From NCBI GenBank assembly GCA_963703145.1, contig OY969793.1, positions 2,294,001 to 2,358,000 on the forward strand: a stretch of DNA of 64,000 nucleotides, written 5' to 3'. Position numbers and translations under genes: made by a program. This document shows, one piece after another, positions 40,231-47,705 of the stretch (position 1 is its first letter; each line of letters opens with the position of its first letter). The DNA is from Bog-756 sp963703145. GTDB taxonomy: Bacteria; Actinomycetota; Acidimicrobiia; Acidimicrobiales; RAAP-2. Under the pieces are notes generated by a model. That model ran no database searches. It saw only the letters and a program-made list of their open reading frames with translations, and was not told where the DNA came from.

Positions 40231-40947
40231 ATGCGATCGGTCGTGCACCTCGGAGCCGGGATCACCGCCTCGGGGGCGGGACTGCCTCCGGCTGAACTGG
40301 CGGTGGTCGTGGCCGTCGTCGTCCTTCTGGCACTGGTGCTGGTCCTGCGGTCCCGCCGCAGCCGCGACCAGAAGTTGCGTCGAGGAGCCAGCGAGGGCTA
40401 CCACGATCGGGACCTGGCCCACTACGCCCTAGGTTCCGCCTCTGGGGCGCGTGGCCCGTCCCTGGACCCCTCCAGCCAACCGATCTCCCCCACGTTCAAC
40501 TCGGCGCCCAAGAGCTCGAAGAACAAGAAGAGGCGGACCACGGTGCCGACTCCCGTGGCACCGATCCCCGTGCCGTCCTTCGCTCCAGCCGAACTGGCCC
40601 ACGTCGGACCCCTGCCGGCGTTCGACCAGGCCACGGCCCAGAGCCTGCGCCCGGTCCCTCGAATGCCCCCTCCGCCCCCGGCGACCGACCACCGGACGAG
40701 TGCCCTCCCGCCGCCTCCTCCGCCCCCGGGCGCCGGCCTGAACGTGCCGCCGGTACCCCCGGCGCCCCACCTGGGTGGATCCCAGCCCGCCCCCCTGCCA
40801 CCTCCCCCGGCCGGGGCTGCGCCCAGTCCGTCACCACCGCCGGGGGCGGTGCCCATGCCCCTCCCGACACTTCCCTCGCTACCGAACTTCGAGGAGCCGC
40901 TGCCTCCTCCGCCACCCATCCGGTCGGAGGACCACCCACAACCGTGA
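40231..40947 (+). CDS. Membrane protein with long Pro-rich cytoplasmic tail
   Basis: A 238-residue protein with a single N-terminal membrane helix (residues 20-40, LAVVVAVVVLLALVLVLRS), then an Arg/Lys-rich stretch and a tail from about residue 105 that is very rich in Pro, with runs such as MPPPPP, LPPPPPPPGAG and LPPPPPIR. Such tails are usually disordered and bind SH3-like or other Pro-recognising partners. No enzymatic domain visible. It follows another unknown membrane gene and might work with it at the envelope. The composition, not family similarity, is the main evidence; reading frame and start look good. Confidence 0.7.
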   Translation: MRSVVHLGAGITASGAGLPPAELAVVVAVVVLLALVLVLRSRRSRDQKLRRGASEGYHDRDLAHYALGSASGARGPSLDPSSQPISPTFNSAPKSSKNKKRRTTVPTPVAPIPVPSFAPAELAHVGPLPAFDQATAQSLRPVPRMPPPPPATDHRTSALPPPPPPPGAGLNVPPVPPAPHLGGSQPAPLPPPPAGAAPSPSPPPGAVPMPLPTLPSLPNFEEPLPPPPPIRSEDHPQP

Positions 40948-40971
40948 AGCGGGCGACCCCGGGGCTGGCAG

Positions 40972-41301
40972 CTAGGACATCGAGAGTCCGGTTCCGCTCC
41001 CCGGGTCGACCAGGTGCTTGTGGGTCTCGTCCACCCGGCGTTCGACCTCGTCACGGATCGTCGGGCTCATTGCCGATCGGGAGGCGTCAGATGCTCGTCG
41101 GGCGCGCCGGCTGGCATCAGCCACCATGGAGGCCACAACGGCACGGCCGTCGGCGAACCCCCGGCTGAGCCTGGCTACGTCGGCACGGCTGAACTCGGCC
41201 GAACGCTTGCCCGCCTCCTCATCGAGATCGCTGCCGACCCCGCTCAGCGCCAGGGCGGCGGCGGACCACAAGAACTCACCGACCAGATGGTGGCCACACA
41301 A
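40972..41301 (-). CDS. Small protein of unknown function, probably longer upstream across a frameshift
   Basis: A 109-residue frame with good codon usage: it starts CGHHLVGEFLWSAAALALSG and continues into a charged helical part (DVARLSRGFADGRAVVASM, then SPTIRDEVERRVDETHKHLV). The only in-frame start is a TTG without a ribosome-binding site. In another frame just upstream lies a hydrophobic stretch (GVLATVAPSVVLLNGLIV) that continues well into this sequence, so one base may be lost near 41305 and the gene may start around 41440. Unrecognised; it could be a membrane-associated helical protein. Confidence 0.38.
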   Translation of the reverse strand: MCGHHLVGEFLWSAAALALSGVGSDLDEEAGKRSAEFSRADVARLSRGFADGRAVVASMVADASRRARRASDASRSAMSPTIRDEVERRVDETHKHLVDPGSGTGLSMS

Positions 41302-41556
41302 TCAGCCCGTTCAGGAGCACCACGCTGGGGGCGACGGTGGCCAGGACACCCCCACCCACCCCGAGGAGCGCCGGCGGGGGTAGCTCATCGGCGTACAGGG
41401 AGACCAGACGACCATGTGCACGCCAGCGAGCAACGGGTAGCGCTGGAGACCGTTGCTGGCCCGAGCGACACGGTGATCCACTGATGCCGCGACATCCCGC
41501 GCCCAGTGGGCAAAGCTCGCGGCGGGATCCCGCCCGCCGGAAGGATCAGGAGGACC

Positions 41557-42498
41557 ATGTTCCACATTCGAGTGGCCAGTCACGTCGAAACCACGGACCA
41601 GATCATCGAGCTGCTCGGCGCCAGCACCGGTGCGGTCAACGTCACCGTGCTGCCCGGATCGGCGCGATTCCCCGATGGCGACGTGATCGAGTGCGATCTC
41701 ACCCCCGAGGTGGCCAACGAGGTGATCCATGACCTTCGCGAACTGGGGCCCAGACAGCGGGGCGCCATCGTCGTGGATCGCACCGAGACCGCGGTGATCC
41801 GGGCCCACCGAGAGATGATCAAACCGCTGCTGAGCGATCGGGAGATCGCACCGGTGTGGGAAGTGGTCGACGCCACCATCCGCTCAAACGCCGTCTATCC
41901 GGTGAGCTTCTTCTTGCTCCTCATTGCCGCCGGCCTACTGGCGTCGGTGGGCATCTTGACCAACTCGCAGATCCTCATCGTGGCCGCCATGGTCGTGGGT
42001 CCCGAGTACAACGCCGTGCTCGGCACCGCCCTCGGCATCACCGAGGGGAGCTGGCGGCCTGTGAAACGGGGGCTCGCCGCCCTGGCCGTGGGCTTCGCCC
42101 TGGCCATCGTGGCCTCGTTCCTGTTCTGCCTGGTCATCCGGCACACGGCAGGCGCACCACGCGACTATCGGCTCGGGTTCGTGCCGGTGGCCGATCTGAT
42201 CAGCAAGCCGGACCTCTACTCCCTGGTGGTAGCGGTGATCGCCGGCATCGTCGGCGTGGTGTCGATCCTCCAGGCCCGCGCCAGTGCCCTGATCGGCGTG
42301 TTCATCTCGGTGACGACCATCCCGGCCGCCGCCGACATGGGGGTCTCGGCCGCCTTCGGCCACTGGGCCGAGGCGTGGGGAGCCACCGAGCAGCTCCTCT
42401 TGAACGTCGTCATCCTGATCGCCGTGGGCGTCGGGGCACTGGTCCTGCAGCGACGCTTCTGGACCGCCCGAGCGGCGGGGACCCGGCTGTCGGGCTGA
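41557..42498 (+). CDS. DUF389-family membrane protein
   Basis: A 313-residue protein. The cytoplasmic N-terminal 110 residues form an alpha-beta domain (MFHIRVASHVETTDQIIELL). Then come six hydrophobic segments: VYPVSFFLLLIAAGLLASVG, ILIVAAMVVGPEYNAVLGTA, RGLAALAVGFALAIVASFL, YSLVVAVIAGIVGVVSILQA, ASALIGVFISVTTIPAAADM and LLNVVILIAVGVGALVL. The MVVGPEYNAVLG turn matches the conserved MI(S)P(L/E)xN motif of DUF389 proteins, whose biochemical role is not established. ATG 41557 has AGGAGG upstream at good spacing. Confidence 0.85.
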   Translation: MFHIRVASHVETTDQIIELLGASTGAVNVTVLPGSARFPDGDVIECDLTPEVANEVIHDLRELGPRQRGAIVVDRTETAVIRAHREMIKPLLSDREIAPVWEVVDATIRSNAVYPVSFFLLLIAAGLLASVGILTNSQILIVAAMVVGPEYNAVLGTALGITEGSWRPVKRGLAALAVGFALAIVASFLFCLVIRHTAGAPRDYRLGFVPVADLISKPDLYSLVVAVIAGIVGVVSILQARASALIGVFISVTTIPAAADMGVSAAFGHWAEAWGATEQLLLNVVILIAVGVGALVLQRRFWTARAAGTRLSG

Positions 42499-42540
42499 CG
42501 GACTGCACGGTCCAGGGTCGGCGACGTCCGACGCCATCCC

Positions 42541-43266
42541 CTAGAGGGCCAGGGTCGCTCCGCCATCCACCACGAGGGCCGACCCGTTGATGAACCTGGC
42601 CTGGCGCGAGCACAAGAACGCGGCGACCGAGCCGAAGTCGGCCGGGTCCCCCATGACGCCACCGCCACCCAGCTCGCGCATGCGATCGGTGGCGTGTGGG
42701 CCGGGGCAGAGCAGATTGACGGTGATGCCCGATCCCTCGGCGGCCAGGTCCTGGGCCGCCGTCTTGGCCCACGCCCACAGACCGGCCCGTGCCGTGTTGG
42801 AGAGTGCCAGGGTGGGTATCGGCTGTACCACCGAGTACGACGTGATGCAGCAGATCCGACCCCAGCGATTGGCCCGCATCACCGGCACGGCCGCCCGCGT
42901 CAACCGGCTGGCCGACAGCAGATTGGCCTGGAGGGCGGCCAGCAACTGGTCGTCGTCCACGTCCAAGGAGCGGCCCGGGGGCGGCCCGGGGGCATTGGCG
43001 ATCACGATGTCGATGGTCCCGAAGGCCTCGACCGTGGCACGCACCAGCTTGGCCGGCACATCTGGATCGGTGACATCGGCCGCCATCGTGGCAACGTCAG
43101 CCCCCCGCCCGGTCAACTCGGTTCGGACCTCGTCCAGGGAGGGAGCATCACGGGAGGAGACCATCACTGAGACCCCCTCACCCACCAGCGCCTCGGCCGT
43201 GGCCCGACCCAGGCCGCGCGAGCCCGCCACCACCAGCGCTGCCTTGCCCTCGATGCCCAGGTCCAC
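42541..43266 (-). CDS. Atypical short-chain dehydrogenase/reductase
   Basis: A 241-residue SDR with the cofactor motif VVAGSRGLGRATAEALVGEG, the NAP variant of NNAG (IVIANAPGPPPG), and the C-terminal INGSALVVDGGATL. The usual catalytic Tyr-x3-Lys is replaced: after the active-site serine strand (CCITSYSVVQPIPTLALS) comes NTARAGLWAWAKT, with no Tyr four residues before a Lys. Relatives of this type exist but their activity is unclear. It is last in the lipoate operon, 38 bp after the M24 gene. GTG 43266 has GAGGAGG upstream. Confidence 0.8.
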   Translation of the reverse strand: MDLGIEGKAALVVAGSRGLGRATAEALVGEGVSVMVSSRDAPSLDEVRTELTGRGADVATMAADVTDPDVPAKLVRATVEAFGTIDIVIANAPGPPPGRSLDVDDDQLLAALQANLLSASRLTRAAVPVMRANRWGRICCITSYSVVQPIPTLALSNTARAGLWAWAKTAAQDLAAEGSGITVNLLCPGPHATDRMRELGGGGVMGDPADFGSVAAFLCSRQARFINGSALVVDGGATLAL

Positions 43267-43304
43267 GGACTACCCCTCCTCGACCCCGGTCGACCCCGGC
43301 ATGG

Positions 43305-44459
43305 CTAGGCCTCGACCACGATCAGCCGGTGATCAGCCGAGTTGAGCGGCTCCGGCGAGCCGTCGGTGGCGATGATCACGATGTCCTCCAGACGCATGCC
43401 GAACCGGCCGGGGAGGTAGATGCCCGGCTCCACCGAGAAGGCGTGGCCGGGGCGGAGCTCCTCGTGGTTCCCCGCCACGAGGTACGGGTCCTCGTGCTCC
43501 TCGATGCCGATACCGTGACCGGTCCGGTGGACGAACAGCTCCCCGAAGCCGGCCCGTCCGATGATGTCGCGCGCCACCCGGTCAACGTGCTCGGCGGTCA
43601 CGCCGGCGGTTGCGGCAGCCACCGCGGCCTGCTGGGCCTCCTCCAGGGCCGAGTAGCACGCGGTGATCTCGGTGGAGGGGGGCCCGGTCACGACGGTGCG
43701 GGTGATGTCCGAGCAGTAGCCCACGTCGCCGTCCAACGAGAACGTGCCCCCGAAATCGCACACCACCGTCTCGTCCCGGCCGATCACCCGGGACCCGGGA
43801 TCGTGATGCGGGCTGGCGGCATTGGGCCCACTCCCGACGATGGCGAAGTTGACGTGGCTGTGCCCGTTGCGGACCAGCAGGTCCGCCAGGTGCCCGGAGA
43901 CCTCCGCCTCGCTCCGACCGATCAAGGGCAACTCGCCGGCCTGCAGTACGGCGGCCACGGCGTCAGCTGCAGCACCCGCCCGCCGGAGGGCCTCGAGCTC
44001 GGAGGCGTCCTTCACGGCCCGGATCGGCGAGGTGACCCGGGATGCCTCGATCCAACTCGACCCCGGCAGACGGTGCTGGAGGGCGAGCAACGAGGTCGCC
44101 CAGGCCCGGTCGGACACGGCCAACCGGAGACCGTCGCCACTGCCCGAGGACTGGAGGGCCGAGGCCACGGCGTCGACGGGATCCTCGCCGTCGGACCACC
44201 CCTCGATGGTGAACAGGTCCTCGGCGGCCGCCACACGAGGCGCCTCCAGTGCGGGGACCACCAATGTCACCTGCCCGTTGACCGGAAGGACCAGCATGGT
44301 CAACCGCTCGAGAGGCATGGCCCGGTAGCCGATCAGCCACGGCAGGTCGGCACCGTGGGACAGCAGGAGGGCATCGACCCCGATCTCGGCCATACGCTCC
44401 CGGACCCGGGCGATCCGTCCGCGGCGCGCCTCGGTGGCCAACGCACCGAGCGCGGTCAT
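43305..44459 (-). CDS. M24-family Xaa-Pro dipeptidase/aminopeptidase
   Basis: Metal-dependent peptidase with the creatinase fold, 384 residues. N-terminal domain contains DALLLSHGADLPWLIGY. The pita-bread catalytic domain shows all five metal ligands: Asp in VVCDFGGTF, Asp in YCSDITRTV, His in HRTGHGIGIEEHEDPY, Glu in AFSVEPGIYLPG and Glu in GMRLEDIVII. It most likely cleaves X-Pro bonds; creatinase-type hydrolysis cannot be excluded. It is 7 bp after the LipB-LipA gene, so it is co-transcribed with it, without an obvious functional link. Confidence 0.9.
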   Translation of the reverse strand: MTALGALATEARRGRIARVRERMAEIGVDALLLSHGADLPWLIGYRAMPLERLTMLVLPVNGQVTLVVPALEAPRVAAAEDLFTIEGWSDGEDPVDAVASALQSSGSGDGLRLAVSDRAWATSLLALQHRLPGSSWIEASRVTSPIRAVKDASELEALRRAGAAADAVAAVLQAGELPLIGRSEAEVSGHLADLLVRNGHSHVNFAIVGSGPNAASPHHDPGSRVIGRDETVVCDFGGTFSLDGDVGYCSDITRTVVTGPPSTEITACYSALEEAQQAAVAAATAGVTAEHVDRVARDIIGRAGFGELFVHRTGHGIGIEEHEDPYLVAGNHEELRPGHAFSVEPGIYLPGRFGMRLEDIVIIATDGSPEPLNSADHRLIVVEA

Positions 44460-44466
44460 CGGCCGC

Positions 44467-46242
44467 TCACGATGTCGGGACCGAGGTTGAGGCCATCGAC
44501 ACCGTCTGGGGCCACACCCCGCCGACCGGTGTCGACGCCTCGGCCGCCTCCCGGGCGTGGTAGCTCGATCGGGTCAGGGGTGACGCCTGGACATGGGAGA
44601 ACCCCATGGCCATGCCGGCCCGGTGCACGGAGTCGAACTCCTCGGGCGTCCACCACCGGGCCACGGGAAGGTGGCGGGTGGACGGGCGGAGATACTGGCC
44701 GACGGTCACGATGTCGACCCCGACTCCCCGCAGGTCGGCCAGCGTGGCCAGGACCTCGGCCACCTCCTCCCCCATGCCCACGATGATCCCCGACTTGGCG
44801 GTCAGCCCGGCGTCCTTGGCCCGGGACAGGACGCCCAGGCTCCGGGCGTACCCGGCGGATGGCCGAACCGCCCGCTGCAGCCTGGCCACCGTCTCGATGT
44901 TGTGGTTGAGGACGTCCGGACCGGCGTCGAACACGGTCTGCAGCGAGTCCCTATCGCCTTTGCAGTCCGAGATCAGTACCTCGATGCTCGTGCGTGACGA
45001 CCGGCGTCGAATAGCGGCGATGGTGGCGGCGAATCCGCCCGCGCCTCCGTCATCGAGATCGTCGCGGGCGACACACGTGACGACAGCGTGAGCCAGTCCC
45101 ATCCGTTCGACGGCATCGGCCACCCGCTCGGGCTCGTCGGGGTCGAGGGGGAGGGGATGACGGGTGTCCACCTGACAGAAGCCGCACGATCGGGTGCAGC
45201 GGGATCCGTTGATCATGAAGGTGGCCGTGCCGTCAGACCAACACTCGTAGATGTTGGGGCAGCCGGCCTCCTCGCACACGGTCACCAATTCGAGCTGGCG
45301 CAGTCCGTGCTTCAGTCCCAGATAGTCGTCGCCCATCGTTGCCTTGACCCGCAGCCACGGGGGCTTGCGGGCGCTCATGGCCACGCCGGCCTCGGGATCG
45401 ATCCCGGCCCGGGCCAGGCGCCGATCGAGCGGCCGACCACCCGAGGGGCTGAGGTCCACCCGCACCGGAACGGCGTTCCCGTCTGCGGGCCGGTGAGGTC
45501 CGGCCAACAGCGGTCCGGGCTCGGTGGGACCAGCGACCACGGCCGTTGCCCCGTCGGACACCCGCTGGACCTCGAGCTGCGAGCCCCACACGGCGTGGGC
45601 GGCTGCGATCACGGCGTCGACGACGTCTCGCATGCCTACGTCGAGCCCCTCGGCCCGGAGGGAGGTCACCGCCTTGTCGGGGATCCCGCAGGGCACGATG
45701 TGATCGAACATCGACAGGTCGGTGTGGACGTTGAGGGCGAAGCCGTGGGTGGTACGGCCCTTGGCCGTGCGGACCCCGATGGCACCGATCTTCCGGGGCC
45801 CGGCCGAGCCGCCGCCTGCCTCATCCAGCCCGACCCACACCCCGGGGTAGCCGGCCAGCCGGCCGACGGACGGTGCCGGCATGCCGAGCGCGACCAAAGC
45901 GTCGATCAGCACCTGTTCGACCCGGCGCACGTGTTCGGGGCCGCGATGGGGACCGGCGCCGACCGTCAGGATCGGGTAACCGATCAGCTGACCCGGCCCG
46001 TGGAACGTGACGTCTCCCCCGCGGTCGACCCGGACCAGGTCCGCACCGACCGACTCCGGGTCCACCAGCACGTGGTCCGGGTCGCCGTGGGTGCCCAGGG
46101 TGTAGACGGCAGGGTGCTCGAGCAGGAGCAGGTAGTCGTCGTGGGACCGGGAGGCCAGGGCGCGCTGCAGTGACCACGCCTCGCGGTAGGGCACGCGGCC
46201 CAGCCAGCGGACCCGCATCAGTGGAGGTGGCGCGAGGGGCAC
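44467..46242 (-). CDS. Bifunctional octanoyltransferase-lipoyl synthase (LipB-LipA fusion)
   Basis: One 591-residue frame carries both steps of lipoate synthesis. Residues 10-235 are LipB: LLLEHPAVYTLGTHGDP, DRGGDVTFHGPGQLIGYPIL, the Lys in RKIGAIGVR and the Cys in DHIVPCGIPDKAV. A linker of about 55 Pro/Gly/Arg-rich residues follows. Residues 289-585 are LipA: CEEAGCPNIYEC (auxiliary cluster), CTRSCGFCQVDT (radical-SAM cluster), GLTAKSGIIVGMGE and the C-terminal SPLTRSSYHARE with the Ser of the auxiliary cluster. Both domains look complete. It lies directly after the lipoylated E2 gene. A shorter ATG start at 46218 is possible. Confidence 0.93.
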   Translation of the reverse strand: MPLAPPPLMRVRWLGRVPYREAWSLQRALASRSHDDYLLLLEHPAVYTLGTHGDPDHVLVDPESVGADLVRVDRGGDVTFHGPGQLIGYPILTVGAGPHRGPEHVRRVEQVLIDALVALGMPAPSVGRLAGYPGVWVGLDEAGGGSAGPRKIGAIGVRTAKGRTTHGFALNVHTDLSMFDHIVPCGIPDKAVTSLRAEGLDVGMRDVVDAVIAAAHAVWGSQLEVQRVSDGATAVVAGPTEPGPLLAGPHRPADGNAVPVRVDLSPSGGRPLDRRLARAGIDPEAGVAMSARKPPWLRVKATMGDDYLGLKHGLRQLELVTVCEEAGCPNIYECWSDGTATFMINGSRCTRSCGFCQVDTRHPLPLDPDEPERVADAVERMGLAHAVVTCVARDDLDDGGAGGFAATIAAIRRRSSRTSIEVLISDCKGDRDSLQTVFDAGPDVLNHNIETVARLQRAVRPSAGYARSLGVLSRAKDAGLTAKSGIIVGMGEEVAEVLATLADLRGVGVDIVTVGQYLRPSTRHLPVARWWTPEEFDSVHRAGMAMGFSHVQASPLTRSSYHAREAAEASTPVGGVWPQTVSMASTSVPTS

Positions 46243-46253
46243 GGTGGCCGGGC

Positions 46254-47705
46254 CTACAGCTCGCCGGCCCAGTCGCGCTCGTTGAGGATCTCCGACAGTC
46301 GGGCGAGGAACCGGGCGACGTAGGCCCCGTCAACGGCACGGTGGTCGAAGGTCATGGCCGCCAGACCCACCGAATGGATGGCGATCGACTCCGAGCCGTC
46401 GGGCAGCTCGACCACGACAGGCTTCCGGGCCACCCCGTCGGTGGACAGAATGGCCACCTGGGGCTGATTGATGATCGCACCGGTCAACAGCGTGCCGAAC
46501 GGTCCGGCGTTGGTGATGGAGAAGGTCCCACCGCTGATGTCGTCCAGGCTGAGCCGCTTGGTGCGGGCCCGGTCGGCCAGGTCGCGGATCCGCCGGGCCA
46601 TGCCCCGCAGGTTCAGCTCCTCGGCGTTGTGCACTACCGGGACGATGAGACCCTCGTTGTCGAGGTCGACGGCGATCCCCAGATTGACGTCGTGGTGGAC
46701 GATGAGGGCGTCCTCGCCCACCGACGAGTTGAGGTGCGGGAACTCGGCGAGAGCCTCCACCGTGGCCAGGGCGGCGAACGACAGGTAGCTCAGGCTGAAG
46801 CCCTCCTCGTCGCGGAACCGCTGACCGTGGGCTCGGCGGACTTGCTCGACCCGCTCATAGTCGATCTCCTTCACCATGAGCGTGTGCGCCGAGGTGGCCT
46901 TGGACCGCACCATGTGCTCAGCGGTCCGGCGACGGATGTTGGTGAAGGGCACGACCTCGTCGCGGGCTCCACCGGCCGGCCGGGAGGCCACCGGCGGGTT
47001 GGCCGCGGCCGCCGGGGCCGGAGGGGCCGATGCGGTCGCGGGAGCTGCTGACCGGTCGACGATGCTCGGCACCGGCGACGGTTCGTGGGAGGCGTCGCCC
47101 GGCGAGCCACCCTGACGGTCGGCGATGGCAGCCTCGACGTCGGACCGGGTGATGCGGCCTTCGAGTCCCGTGCCGTGGATGTCACCGGGATCGATGGCGT
47201 TCTCGTTCAGCAGCTTGCGCACCACCGGCGATAGGACCAGGCCGTTGCCCGATCCTGGCCCCGGGGGTCGGGGTGCGGGCGGGCGGGCGGGGACGCCCGC
47301 CGGCGAGGGATCACCGGTCTCGTCGGTCGCCGGGCGACGCTCGGCATTGGCCGCGGCCGCGGCCGTCTCGGCCCGACCTGTCGCCGCGGGAGCGGGAGGT
47401 GCGGCAGACGTCGGCGCCGGGGTCGCAGAGGTTGCGCCCTCGGACTCGGGGGCATTGCCGTTGGACGACGCGCCGTCGCTGATCTCGGCCAGCTTCACTC
47501 CCACATCGACCGTGTCACCCTCCTCCACCAGGATGGCCGAGAGCACCCCCTCGGCCGGTGAGGGCACCTCGGAGTCCACCTTGTCCGTTGACACCTCGAA
47601 CAGCGGCTCGTCCCGGGCGACGGTGTCGCCCACGGCCTTGAACCACTTGGTGATGGTGCCCTCGGTGACCGTCTCACCGAGTTGTGGCATCGTGACGTCA
47701 GCCAA
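46254..47705 (-). CDS. Dihydrolipoyl acyltransferase (E2) of a 2-oxoacid dehydrogenase
   Basis: Transfers acyl groups from lipoate to CoA. The 483 residues hold one N-terminal lipoyl domain (MPQLGETVTEGTITKWFK and FEVSTDKVDSEVPSPAEG with the lipoyl Lys), a Pro/Ala linker with acidic patches, an E1/E3-binding domain (LSPVVRKLLNENAIDPGDI), a second linker and the catalytic domain with FAALATVEALAEFP and MTFDHRAVDGAYVARF (active His and Asp). Acetyl versus succinyl specificity is not readable, but AceE at 53.5 kb suggests pyruvate. It overlaps the E3 gene by 8 bp. Confidence 0.93.
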   Translation of the reverse strand: MADVTMPQLGETVTEGTITKWFKAVGDTVARDEPLFEVSTDKVDSEVPSPAEGVLSAILVEEGDTVDVGVKLAEISDGASSNGNAPESEGATSATPAPTSAAPPAPAATGRAETAAAAANAERRPATDETGDPSPAGVPARPPAPRPPGPGSGNGLVLSPVVRKLLNENAIDPGDIHGTGLEGRITRSDVEAAIADRQGGSPGDASHEPSPVPSIVDRSAAPATASAPPAPAAAANPPVASRPAGGARDEVVPFTNIRRRTAEHMVRSKATSAHTLMVKEIDYERVEQVRRAHGQRFRDEEGFSLSYLSFAALATVEALAEFPHLNSSVGEDALIVHHDVNLGIAVDLDNEGLIVPVVHNAEELNLRGMARRIRDLADRARTKRLSLDDISGGTFSITNAGPFGTLLTGAIINQPQVAILSTDGVARKPVVVELPDGSESIAIHSVGLAAMTFDHRAVDGAYVARFLARLSEILNERDWAGEL

